A DNA stretch of 31,705 nt from Bacteroidales bacterium (GCA_900766775.1 CAAFXN010000111.1:1-31705), one strand, 5' to 3'; positions 16,153 through 22,772 are shown, counted from the stretch's first letter. Notes: generated from the letters alone by a model not told the origin. Program-made: numbers and translations.

Positions 16153-16222
16153 TGTTTTTCATGGTATTAGATTTAAGGTTAAGCAAAGATTGGGTTGTCG
16201 TGATGACAATCCTTCTTTTTTT
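16153..16222 (+). ncRNA. Short promoter-to-terminator RNA, resembling Bacteroidales-1
   Basis: The expected transcript runs from about 16153 to a hairpin (GGGTTGTC at 16192-16199 with GACAATCC at 16205-16212) followed by TTCTTTTTTT, giving about 70 nucleotides. The central segment ATGGTATTAGATTTAAGGTT is one I recall as recurring in Bacteroidales intergenic regions. The Bacteroidales-1 RNA family is described as bounded by this promoter type and a terminator, which fits. Family membership is from memory and not from a covariance search. A 46-codon frame (16161-16301) overlaps it but runs through the terminator and into a repeat, so I do not call it a gene. Confidence 0.6.
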
Positions 16223-16280
16223 GGGGGGTAATGATATACGAGTTGCCCCAAATTATTTATCAAAACCCCGCTGTAACAAA

Positions 16281-16368
16281 AGCCCCGAAGGGGCGACATA
16301 AAACAGCGTAGGGTGCAACCCTACGAATATGTGAATCCCCTCTATGTTAGCCCCGAAGGGGCGACATA
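16281..16368. repeat. REP-like palindrome pair
   Basis: Two identical 20-bp copies of AGCCCCGAAGGGGCGACATA (16281-16300 and 16349-16368), each a small GC hairpin, flank a third hairpin GTAGGGT-GCA-ACCCTAC (16308-16324). This type of element is widespread in Bacteroidales intergenic DNA. The block sits between 15-bp direct repeats (16209-16223 and 16400-16414). Confidence 0.8.
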
Positions 16369-16466
16369 ACTCTATTTGAATCGCCGGGTCAACATGTATA
16401 TCCTTCTTTTTTTGCACCAAAAACCGAGGCGCGATTATCCGACTCCCCTTCTCCTTCGGAAACGAC

Positions 16467-16549
16467 TGTACCAGTGTACCAGTCGTTTTCTAAAACTATA
16501 CATGTACGCGCGCGGGTGAGTTTATAGAAACGACTGGTACACTGGTACA
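16467..16549. repeat. Large inverted repeat
   Basis: Perfect 21-bp arms at 16467-16487 and 16529-16549 contain TACCAGTGTACCAGTCGTT and its complement. The left arm with its flank (16461-16487) is also nearly self-palindromic (AACGACT...AGTCGTT). There is no T-run, so it is not an intrinsic terminator. It could be a protein-binding site or an RNA hairpin. The surrounding 16370-16600 shows no gene. Confidence 0.7.
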
Positions 16550-16607
16550 CCCTCTCTCACTTGCCAAAACAGTTCGATTTTTAAGATTTCCCCCGCCGCC
16601 ACCTGCT

Positions 16608-16651
16608 CGGGTGTTTTTCGCGGGTCGGTCGCGGGTCTCCCGCGGGTCGAT
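16608..16651 (+). repeat. 11-bp phased repeat array B (3-4 units)
   Basis: Three clear 11-bp units, CGCGGGTCGGT, CGCGGGTCTCC and CGCGGGTCGAT (16619-16651), are preceded by a weak one (16608-16618). The same unit CGCGGGTCGGT occurs in array C. The array ends 187 bp before the promoter at 16839. An 18-bp near-identical direct repeat, CGATTnTTAAGATTTyCCC in form, lies on both sides (16575-16592 and 16681-16698). Confidence 0.75.
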
Positions 16652-16838
16652 AGCAACCCAAACCCACCCCCAAAATTGTACGATTGTTAAGATTTTCCCT
16701 TCCACTACAACCCCCTCCCTCTCTCCGCTGAATCCCACCGCGTCCCCAAGAAGAGGACAACAGCCGAACAGAAACACCGCTTCTACGAGTAAGAAAAATA
16801 CTATTTTCAATAAAAAACGACATTTTTTGTGCCAAAAA

Positions 16839-16869
16839 TTTGCATATGTTGTTTTTTTTTATACCTTTG
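16839..16869 (+). promoter_or_regulatory. Bacteroidetes promoter for the secreted protein gene
   Basis: TTTGC at 16839-16843 and TACCTTTG at 16862-16869. The spacer is T-rich instead of the A-tract/GCAG seen at most other promoters here. The leader is about 35 bases. Confidence 0.85.
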
Positions 16870-16909
16870 CGCGATTTTTCAATAATTTACTAACTTAATC
16901 AATTTTGGT

Positions 16910-17845
16910 ATGAAAAAGATTTTCTCTTTGATGGCTGCCACTTTGTTGGCAGGAACGGTATTGGCACAGGGTGCCCTTACATTCACATTTTCCGACTCTG
17001 AGGACGAACAGGGTGTTGTTACCATCACCCCGAGCGACCCCGAAGCGCTCTATGTCTGGGGCTTTTACAGCGATGGTATTGGGGCTATTGTAGGATTGGG
17101 GTCGTTGGAAGAAATGGCTATGGCTACCTTTCAGCAGATGGTTCAGTCAGAAGAAGACTGCTCGAAAGGTGAAACCGTTGCAGACCTCACAGAGTGGATG
17201 AATTTAGTTTTGGAATCTGCACCTGCTAACGGTACCTATACCCTTTGGGTGGCTGCCGCAGAACTGATTACGGAGAATGAAGTTACTTCCGTTGTTCCCG
17301 CAAGCGACCTCTTTACCCATGAGGTAACGATTGGAGAAGAGATACAGGACTTTGCTGGTAAAGTAGTTCTCGGAGAATCCTCGTTCACGGTAACAGGTTT
17401 AGCCGATGGTGAGACCTTCGTGGCATATGTTGTCGGTGAGGAGTTCTATGGAACAAGGTCTCCCTACTTTGATGATGTGAAAATTTTAGGGGATTTGTTG
17501 GCTGATTTGGCTTCGGCAAACATCTTCTTCACCGAAGGCACCGAGGTCTTGTATGTTGACGACAGACTCTCTGACTTCCAATGGGATGGCGCAAGCAACT
17601 ATTTTGTGATGGTTGCAGGTGCAAAGAAAGGCACCGACGCTGATGATGCTCCGACAGTGGTCTTCACCACCAATCCTACCAAAGTGGCGCTGACCTTGGA
17701 CGAGGACGGCAAGCGTGTAGAGGCGACTACCGCGTTGGAGACCATGCAAGCAGAAGGAAAAGCAGTCAAGACTGTGCGCGATGGACAACTCCTCATCATC
17801 CGTGATGGCAAGCAGTTCAATGTGCTTGGCGCACAGATGGACTAA
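16910..17845 (+). CDS. Secreted protein of unknown function with C-terminal sorting-like tail
   Basis: I do not recognise this 311-residue protein. It begins with a clear signal peptide (MKKIFSLMAATLLAGTVLA, cleavage near AQ at 19-20). The mature part is acidic and beta-rich. It seems to contain two similar modules, one ending NGTYTLWVAAAEL (about 21-130) and one with TVTGLADGETFVAYVVGEE and NYFVMVAGAKKG (about 145-255), each alternating strands with a helical Leu/Ala stretch, in the manner of fibronectin-like folds. A linker (TTNPTKVALTLDEDGK) leads to a tail KTVRDGQLLIIRDGKQFNVLG that matches the tail of the CE7 esterase. This tail suggests type IX-like export or surface sorting. The gene has its own promoter and terminator and appears richer in AT than its neighbours. 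Confidence 0.75.
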   Translation: MKKIFSLMAATLLAGTVLAQGALTFTFSDSEDEQGVVTITPSDPEALYVWGFYSDGIGAIVGLGSLEEMAMATFQQMVQSEEDCSKGETVADLTEWMNLVLESAPANGTYTLWVAAAELITENEVTSVVPASDLFTHEVTIGEEIQDFAGKVVLGESSFTVTGLADGETFVAYVVGEEFYGTRSPYFDDVKILGDLLADLASANIFFTEGTEVLYVDDRLSDFQWDGASNYFVMVAGAKKGTDADDAPTVVFTTNPTKVALTLDEDGKRVEATTALETMQAEGKAVKTVRDGQLLIIRDGKQFNVLGAQMD

Positions 17846-17868
17846 ACCCCGTCGCCCGACAAACAATA

Positions 17869-17901
17869 AAAGCCGCCTAACATTTGTTAGACGGCTTTCT
17901 T
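17869..17901. terminator. Bidirectional intrinsic terminator
   Basis: AAAGCCGCCTAAC-ATTT-GTTAGACGGCTTT folds into a long stem with one asymmetry, with T-rich sequence after it on the plus strand and AATAAAAG before it. It lies between convergent genes and could end both. Confidence 0.88.
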
Positions 17902-17921
17902 ATTGGTTACTAATCAGTCGA

Positions 17922-19298
17922 TTAGCGTACTATCAAGTCCACGTGCTCGCTCTTCAGCCGCACGCGCAGCCACTCTTCCATCTTCTCTCTATCCGTCTGC
18001 TGCAGCCGCTTCTTCGGTTGCAGTTGCAGGCTCACTATCGTTACGGGCTGTAGCACGCTGCTGCTGTCGGTACTGACCAGCAGTTCACCCTCTGCCAGCG
18101 TTACTTGCGCCACCTGCGGGTACTGCGCTTTTATCTCCTCCGTCAGTTGCTGCGTCGGCAGCGTCGGGCGCTTCTGCACCTGCTGAATCGTTACCTCTGC
18201 CGCCGCCAACTGCGTGCGTAACTCTGTGATTTGCTGCTGATAAGCCGCTATCTGCTCCTCTTTCGACGCGAACAGGTCGCGCACCAACTGGTCTTGTCTC
18301 AGGTCGCTGTCATCCCGCGTCAGCGCGTCCTCGTGCAGCACTATCGCCGTGGAGTCGAACCCCGCGTTCAACGCTGCGGCGTAGAACAACTTGCGGTCGG
18401 CATCCGTCAGCGCCTCACCCGCCAAGAAAAACTCTATCTGCCCCTGCGAGGGACGCACCTCGGTCTGATAGACGTAACTCGTTCCGATGGTCTTGTTCGC
18501 CGCAATAAAAGCCTTCGCGTGGCTTGCAAACTGGTTCTCGCGCACCACCGAGATGGCGCTCATCACGCTCGGCACCACCAGCACAACCACCACCAGCGCA
18601 ATAGACCACGCGCGCCGCTTGGCGTTCGTGGACTGCTCCTCCACCACGGGGTAGTGGAGGTACTTCACCGTCAGGAAGGTAGCCAGCGCGATGAGTATGC
18701 TATTGATGAGGAAGAGATACAGCGCGCCGAAGGCATAGTGCCAGTTCCAACTCGCGATGCCGTAGCCCACCGTGCAGAGCGGCGGCATGAGGGCGGTCGC
18801 TATCGCCACACCCGACATCACCGTCCCCCGCTCCTTGCGGCTCGTCTCCATGATACCGGCGAAGCCGCCGAATAGGGCGATGAACACGTCGTAGATGGTC
18901 GGGTTGGTGCGCGCCAGCAACTCCGTCGGATTGTCCATATCCAGCGGAGAGACAAGGAAATACAGCGTGGAGGCAATGATACTGATGCCCACCATCACCG
19001 CCAAATTTTTCAGCGCGTCTTTCACCAGCGTCGTGTCATTCGTCCCTAATCCCATGCCAAAGCCGATGATAGGACCCATCAGCGGCGAAATCAACATCGC
19101 GCCGATTATCACGGGGATAGAGTTCACGTTCAGCCCCACCGACGCAATGATAATCGCGAAGAAGAGAATGAACACGTTCGGACCGCGGAAGTGGATATTC
19201 TCGCGGATACTCGCCGCTGCGGCTTGCACATCCATCGCATCGCCCAGCGACACCAACTGCTTCAGATAACTCAGTATCTTGTTCTTATTCCAATCCAT
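17922..19298 (-). CDS. DUF389 membrane protein with coiled-coil extension
   Basis: The start at 19298 (MDWNKNKILSYLK) is preferred; a longer frame from 19328 would translate a tandem repeat. The 458-residue protein has the DUF389 core (about residues 35-235): SVGLNVNSIPVIIGAMLISPLMGPIIGFGMGLG, IALFGGFAGIMETSRKERGTVMSGVAIATALMPPLCTVGYGIA, and roughly seven hydrophobic helices. After a last helix near 245-262 comes a long, probably periplasmic part with a coiled coil (KEEQIAAYQQQITELRTQLAAAEVTIQQVQ) and a small globular end. The family function is not established. It is downstream of the lipoprotein gene and probably co-transcribed with it. Confidence 0.85.
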   Translation of the reverse strand: MDWNKNKILSYLKQLVSLGDAMDVQAAAASIRENIHFRGPNVFILFFAIIIASVGLNVNSIPVIIGAMLISPLMGPIIGFGMGLGTNDTTLVKDALKNLAVMVGISIIASTLYFLVSPLDMDNPTELLARTNPTIYDVFIALFGGFAGIMETSRKERGTVMSGVAIATALMPPLCTVGYGIASWNWHYAFGALYLFLINSILIALATFLTVKYLHYPVVEEQSTNAKRRAWSIALVVVVLVVPSVMSAISVVRENQFASHAKAFIAANKTIGTSYVYQTEVRPSQGQIEFFLAGEALTDADRKLFYAAALNAGFDSTAIVLHEDALTRDDSDLRQDQLVRDLFASKEEQIAAYQQQITELRTQLAAAEVTIQQVQKRPTLPTQQLTEEIKAQYPQVAQVTLAEGELLVSTDSSSVLQPVTIVSLQLQPKKRLQQTDREKMEEWLRVRLKSEHVDLIVR

Positions 19299-19308
19299 AC
19301 TAACTAAC

Positions 19309-19341
19309 CACTGACCACTAATAACCACTGACCACTAACCA
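19309..19341. repeat. Short tandem duplication between lipoprotein and DUF389 genes
   Basis: Repeated ACCACTGACCACTA units fill the 43-bp gap and supply the spurious upstream extension of the DUF389 frame. This is one of many such idiosyncratic duplications in the spacers of this window. Confidence 0.6.
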
Positions 19342-20196
19342 CTACTCCGTAGGCCTAACCCCTTCCGTGTTCTTGCCGTCTATGTGGAAGAGCACAATCC
19401 CTCTGTTTTGATATCGTTCCAGCCATTTATCAAATCGCGATGCCAGTACGCTGTTCGTTCCCCACGACTTGCCCTCGGTCAGTGCGCGCGCTTCGCTGCT
19501 GCTGACAACTTCGTTCGCCGCATTTCGGTTCGTCAGCAAGTAATAGTACTGCCCGCCAAGGCGCAATACCTCGCCCTCCTCAGGGTCGGCTTTCTTCTCT
19601 AACTGTGCTTGGAACAAGACGTCTGTCGGGAAATTGGTTACTTTGAAATCTCCCTCATAGATGGTGTCGCCCTCTGCCAGAGTCTTCACTACCTCTCCGT
19701 TGAGCAATACCTTGGCTTCACAATACTTCGGCAGGTCGGCTCCGAACACCATGCGCACGCTCAGCAGCGAGTGGGTAACCACGGTGTCTAAGTTGGCCTC
19801 GGGGTTGGGGTACTTCCACTCGGCAATGGGAGTGTAGTGCGAGTTCATCAAGCGATAGGTGTAGGTGTGCTGCATGCCGATACCCATCTCCTTCACTTTC
19901 GCATAGTCTATCTTGCTGATTACCTCGTTGAACTGTCGAATGACTTTTTGGTCGCAGTCGGCTTCGCTGATACCTTGTACCTGCACCATCGCACCATCAA
20001 GTTTCCCGTTTTTGGCAGGAGCACCCAACTCAATAAGGTAGGCCTCCAATTTGTCCGCGTTGCTCGGGTTAGAAGGACCGGAAACGCTCCATGAATAGTC
20101 GTAGAAGGTGCTGTACGAACTCAGCCCCTCGCAACCGCTCAATACCGCAATGCAGACCACTACTGCCGCCATTGCGCTCCAGAAATGTTTGCTCAT
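19342..20196 (-). CDS. Lipoprotein of unknown function
   Basis: A 284-residue protein with an N-terminal hydrophobic stretch and the lipobox VLSGC (Cys22). I do not recognise a named domain. The mature part includes a helical region with AMVQVQGISEADCDQKVIRQFNEVISKID, a strand-rich middle (HTYTYRLMNSHYTPIAEWKY) and a long C-terminal helix (SVLASRFDKWLERYQNRGIVLFHID). It is expected in the cell envelope. It has a promoter about 50 bases upstream and is followed after 43 bp by the DUF389 gene, which suggests a shared envelope function. No function is claimed. Confidence 0.75.
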   Translation of the reverse strand: MSKHFWSAMAAVVVCIAVLSGCEGLSSYSTFYDYSWSVSGPSNPSNADKLEAYLIELGAPAKNGKLDGAMVQVQGISEADCDQKVIRQFNEVISKIDYAKVKEMGIGMQHTYTYRLMNSHYTPIAEWKYPNPEANLDTVVTHSLLSVRMVFGADLPKYCEAKVLLNGEVVKTLAEGDTIYEGDFKVTNFPTDVLFQAQLEKKADPEEGEVLRLGGQYYYLLTNRNAANEVVSSSEARALTEGKSWGTNSVLASRFDKWLERYQNRGIVLFHIDGKNTEGVRPTE

Positions 20197-20244
20197 AATC
20201 GTGGATATCTTGTTGCTAATTGTTGTTTATTTCGTCTTGCGCTG

Positions 20245-20276
20245 CAAAATTACTGCTTTTTTTCCAATTGCACAAA
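20245..20276 (-). promoter_or_regulatory. Bacteroidetes promoter for the lipoprotein/DUF389 unit
   Basis: On the minus strand TTTG (20273-20276) is followed by an A-tract, GCAG and TAATTTTG (20245-20252). The leader is about 45 bases. Confidence 0.78.
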
Positions 20277-20366
20277 CTTTTGTGCTAAAAAAAACAATCA
20301 TAGACGACTCCCGAGCAATGCGGAGCGGTGGCGATGGTTACTTTTTTGCTTCACAATGCTAAAAAA

Positions 20367-20398
20367 TTTGCATATATCAGAAAAAAGCAGTATCTTTG
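20367..20398 (+). promoter_or_regulatory. Bacteroidetes promoter for the nitroreductase-pdxA unit
   Basis: TTTGC at 20367-20371, A-tract and GCAG, then TATCTTTG at 20391-20398. Transcription should begin near 20405, which rules out the upstream TTG at 20396 and supports ATG 20423. Confidence 0.9.
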
Positions 20399-20422
20399 CA
20401 GGCTGAAAATGAAGTATCTGCT

Positions 20423-21055
20423 ATGAACTCTTTTTTAGAATTGTGTCAAAATAGACGGTCGTACCGCAAATACACGGCGCAGCCGGTGGAGCGTGAGAAA
20501 CTGGACTATATCGTGCAGTGTGCGCTGATGGCGCCTGCAGGCAAGCGTCTGAACCCGTGGCACTTCACGGTGGTAACCGATGAGACGGTTATTCGGCAGT
20601 TTGCGGGTTGCAGGACGTACGGCAGTGGTATGTTTCAGACCGCTACGGCGGCTATCGTAGTATCGCTGGACACCTCGCTCTGCGACACGTGGCAGGCAGA
20701 CGGTGCCATCGCCGCCGCGCATATCCTTCTCGCAGCAGCTGACCTTGGATTGGGCGCGTGCTGGTGTCAGGTGTATCAGCGCGAAGGCGCGGAAGAACTG
20801 GTGAAGAAAGCACTATCGGAACCAGGAACCAAGAACCAAGAACCAGGAACAGAGAGCCATGAGCAAGGACTTGCGTTGGAGGGAAAGACCATCTTGTGCA
20901 TCATCTCGCTCGGGTACAAAGACGAGGAGCGCAAGCCCTACGACCTGAGCAAGTTGCAGTACGAGAAAGTAGACTATAAGACCCCCTTCAACTCCCCCTA
21001 CAAGACCACCCCAAAAATCACAGATTTTTCGGGGACCCCGGAAGGGGGAGAGTAG
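20423..21055 (+). CDS. Nitroreductase family protein with repeat-derived insertions
   Basis: A 210-residue flavoprotein of the nitroreductase superfamily. The N-terminus has the FMN-binding pattern NRRSYRKYTAQPV (10-22), followed by ALMAPAGKRLNPWHFTVV (34-51), and LLAAADLGLGACWCQVYQ (102-119) is the usual helix before the cofactor loop. These enzymes use FMN and NAD(P)H to reduce nitro compounds, quinones or related substrates; the natural substrate is unknown. Two parts look foreign. Residues 133-149 (EPGTKNQEPGTESHEQG) are encoded by a GAACCAAGAACCAAG tandem repeat between a helix and the next strand. The last 25 residues are encoded by the C-rich dispersed repeat. Both keep the frame open. 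pdxA follows after 73 bp. Confidence 0.85.
   Translation: MNSFLELCQNRRSYRKYTAQPVEREKLDYIVQCALMAPAGKRLNPWHFTVVTDETVIRQFAGCRTYGSGMFQTATAAIVVSLDTSLCDTWQADGAIAAAHILLAAADLGLGACWCQVYQREGAEELVKKALSEPGTKNQEPGTESHEQGLALEGKTILCIISLGYKDEERKPYDLSKLQYEKVDYKTPFNSPYKTTPKITDFSGTPEGGE
20818..20867 (+). repeat. GAACCAAG-type repeat inside the nitroreductase gene
   Basis: Several near-tandem copies of GGAACCAAGAACCA lie within the coding sequence and encode GTKNQEPGT-like peptide. Related copies in the same reading frame are at 8640-8669 (CNNM/CBS gene end, minus), 21571-21606 (pdxA) and 26015-26050 (gtrA end). Confidence 0.85.
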
Positions 21056-21128
21056 GAATACCCTCGTTAACAATACTAATCTCTAAACTCCCTCCCTTGT
21101 AGGGAGGGGCGGGGAGAGTCCAAATATT

Positions 21129-22247
21129 ATGAAACCAACCATAGCAATCACAGCGGGCGATATCAACGGCGTGGGATATGAGGTGATACTCAAGACCTTG
21201 CGCGACCCGCATATCACAGAGATATGCCGCCCTATCGTGTACGGTAATGCCAAAGTAGCCAAACAGCATGCGCAGACGCTGGGCGAGGAGTACACGAACA
21301 TACAGTTCAACCTTATCCAAGACGCGGGGCAGGCACGAGACGGACGACTGAACCTCATCACCTGCTATCCCGACAGCACGCCCGTACAGTTGGGTGTGAG
21401 CACGCCGGAGGCAGGGCAAGCCTCTTTTGCCGCCCTCGAACGTGCCTGCGCCGACCTGAAAGCCGACAAGGTGCACGCCCTAGTTACCGCGCCTATCAAC
21501 AAAGAGAATATCCAATCGGATAGTTTTCATTTCTCGGGACACACGGAGTATCTGACGGCGGTGTTTGGCGGGAGCCAAGAACAAGGAACCAAGAGCCAAG
21601 AGAGCCTGATGATGATGGTCAGCGAGACGATGCGTGTGGCGCTGGTGTGCAACCATGTGGCTATCGCCGACATCCCCGCGCAGATAACCGAGGAGCATAT
21701 CTTGCAGAAACTGACCTTGCTCAACGAGACCCTGCAACGCGATTTCTCGGTGCGCAAGCCGCGTATCGCCGTGCTCGCGCTTAACCCCCATGCGGGAGAT
21801 AAGGGGTTGATAGGCGAACAAGAGCAGACTGTTATTCGCCCGACGATAGAGAAAGCCTGCGACCAGGGGATATGGGCATTCGGTCCCTACTCGGCAGACG
21901 GCTTCTTCGGCAGCGGGCACTTCACCCATTTCGATGCCGTGCTGGCGATGTACCACGACCAAGGGCTTATCCCCTTCAAGACGCTGGATATGAGCGGCGT
22001 GAACTTCACCGCGGGCTTGCCTATCGTGCGCACCTCACCCGACCACGGCACTGCCTACGACCTCGCGGGTAAGAACCAAGCTAACCACCTGAGTTTTGCC
22101 CATGCGCTCTATGCCGCGATAGACATCCTGCATACGCGGAAACAGAATGCCGAACTAACCCAAGACCCTTTGCCCTTCACCCCGCGTGAGGAAAGGGAAG
22201 ACCGCCGCCCCAGACGCGAGTTTATGGACTTCAAAACAACAGTTTGA
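21129..22247 (+). CDS. pdxA: 4-hydroxythreonine-4-phosphate dehydrogenase
   Basis: A 372-residue enzyme of the DXP-dependent pyridoxal phosphate pathway. It oxidises 4-phosphohydroxy-threonine with NAD. Family motifs are ITAGDINGVGYEVILK at 7-22, APINKENI at 121-128, HFSGHTEYL with metal ligand His138, LNPHAGDKGLIG, MYHDQGLIPFKTL and PIVRTSPDHGTAYDLAGK. Residues 148-159 (GSQEQGTKSQES) replace a short loop after HTEYLTAVFG and are encoded by the same repeat type as in the nitroreductase gene (21571-21606). The C-terminal 30 residues (PFTPREEREDRRPRREFM) are also longer and more charged than usual. The core motifs are intact, so activity is likely retained. pdxJ is not in the window. Confidence 0.95.
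   Translation: MKPTIAITAGDINGVGYEVILKTLRDPHITEICRPIVYGNAKVAKQHAQTLGEEYTNIQFNLIQDAGQARDGRLNLITCYPDSTPVQLGVSTPEAGQASFAALERACADLKADKVHALVTAPINKENIQSDSFHFSGHTEYLTAVFGGSQEQGTKSQESLMMMVSETMRVALVCNHVAIADIPAQITEEHILQKLTLLNETLQRDFSVRKPRIAVLALNPHAGDKGLIGEQEQTVIRPTIEKACDQGIWAFGPYSADGFFGSGHFTHFDAVLAMYHDQGLIPFKTLDMSGVNFTAGLPIVRTSPDHGTAYDLAGKNQANHLSFAHALYAAIDILHTRKQNAELTQDPLPFTPREEREDRRPRREFMDFKTTV
21571..21606 (+). repeat. GAACCAAG-type repeat inside pdxA
   Basis: GGAGCCAAGAACAAGGAACC and the following AAGAGCCAAGAGAGCC encode an inserted loop in PdxA, in the same frame used at the three other sites. Confidence 0.85.
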
Positions 22248-22249
22248 TA

Positions 22250-22339
22250 TACGATTTACGATTTACGATTTTTGCGCCGTAAATCTAATTCGTAAATGTG
22301 AAAATCCAAATCGTAAATCGTAAATCGTAATTCGTAAAT
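22250..22339 (+). repeat. Left repeat of the four-helix bundle cassette
   Basis: A 32-bp sequence built of AAATCGT units (22308-22339) is identical to 22741-22772. Its first 22 bases are also present inverted at 22250-22271, so this side can fold into a hairpin with a 36-base loop. The repeat ends 6 bp before the ATG of the four-helix bundle gene. Confidence 0.9.
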
Positions 22340-22345
22340 AATCTG

Positions 22346-22714
22346 ATGACAAAGGAGGAATTAAAAGAGCGTTTTCGAGATTTTTCTCTGCGCATATTGC
22401 GGATGGTGGATGCTATGCCTCATACCGTGTCTTCATTGGCTATCGCAAAACAGATTGTTCGGTCAGGAACTTCTCCCGCTGCTAATTATCGCGCAGCCTG
22501 TTATGCAAAATCATCGAAAGACTTCGTTAACAAACTGAAAATGGTAGAGGAGGAATTAGATGAGACTCAGTATTGGTTAAGCTTAATATCAGATGCCGAG
22601 ATACTTCCTCATTCACGTTTGCAGCCCTTATACGAAGAGTGCAGTGAATTATTAAATATCGTAGCCAGTGCAATTATAACTGCAAAGAAGAAATTAAACG
22701 AAGAAAATAATTAA
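22346..22714 (+). CDS. Four-helix bundle protein (TIGR02436 / 23S IVS-type)
   Basis: A 122-residue all-helical protein of the four-helix bundle family, first known from intervening sequences in 23S rRNA genes. Characteristic positions are FSLRILRMVDAMP, IAKQIVRSGTSPAANYRAACYAKSSKDFVNKLKMVEEELDETQYWL and a last helix ending ITAKKKLNEEN. The family is proposed to bind nucleic acid and is related to the accessory protein Avd of diversity-generating retroelements, but its role is not known. The gene appears richer in AT than alaS and pdxA and is bracketed by perfect 32-bp direct repeats, which points to insertion as a cassette into the alaS leader. There is no reverse transcriptase, and no rRNA gene nearby. 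Confidence 0.92.
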   Translation: MTKEELKERFRDFSLRILRMVDAMPHTVSSLAIAKQIVRSGTSPAANYRAACYAKSSKDFVNKLKMVEEELDETQYWLSLISDAEILPHSRLQPLYEECSELLNIVASAIITAKKKLNEENN

Positions 22715-22740
22715 AAGTAATTCGTAAATCGTAAATAAAA

Positions 22741-22772
22741 AAATCGTAAATCGTAAATCGTAATTCGTAAAT
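22741..22772 (+). repeat. Right repeat of the four-helix bundle cassette
   Basis: This is the identical 32-bp copy of 22308-22339 and ends 3 bp before the alaS ATG. A shorter related unit (TTCGTAAATCGTAAAT) lies at 22720-22735. A further relative, TAAATCGTAAATCTC at 26056-26070, precedes the guanine deaminase start. Confidence 0.9.

Noticed and set aside
16161..16301. 46-codon frame starting in the short RNA
   Set aside because: It runs through the terminator hairpin and ends inside a REP-like element; the conserved part is better explained as RNA.
19299..19328. N-terminal extension of the DUF389 gene
   Set aside because: It encodes only the ACCACTGACCACTA tandem repeat.
20396..20422. TTG start of the nitroreductase gene
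   Set aside because: The TTG is part of the TATCTTTG promoter box and lies upstream of the transcription start.
22346..22714. Diversity-generating retroelement
   Set aside because: The four-helix bundle protein is Avd-like only at family level; no reverse transcriptase, template repeat or variable repeat is present.
22250..22772. CRISPR array in the AAATCGT repeats
   Set aside because: The units are 7-8 bp and contiguous, there are no unique spacers, no cas genes are nearby, and a gene lies between the two blocks.
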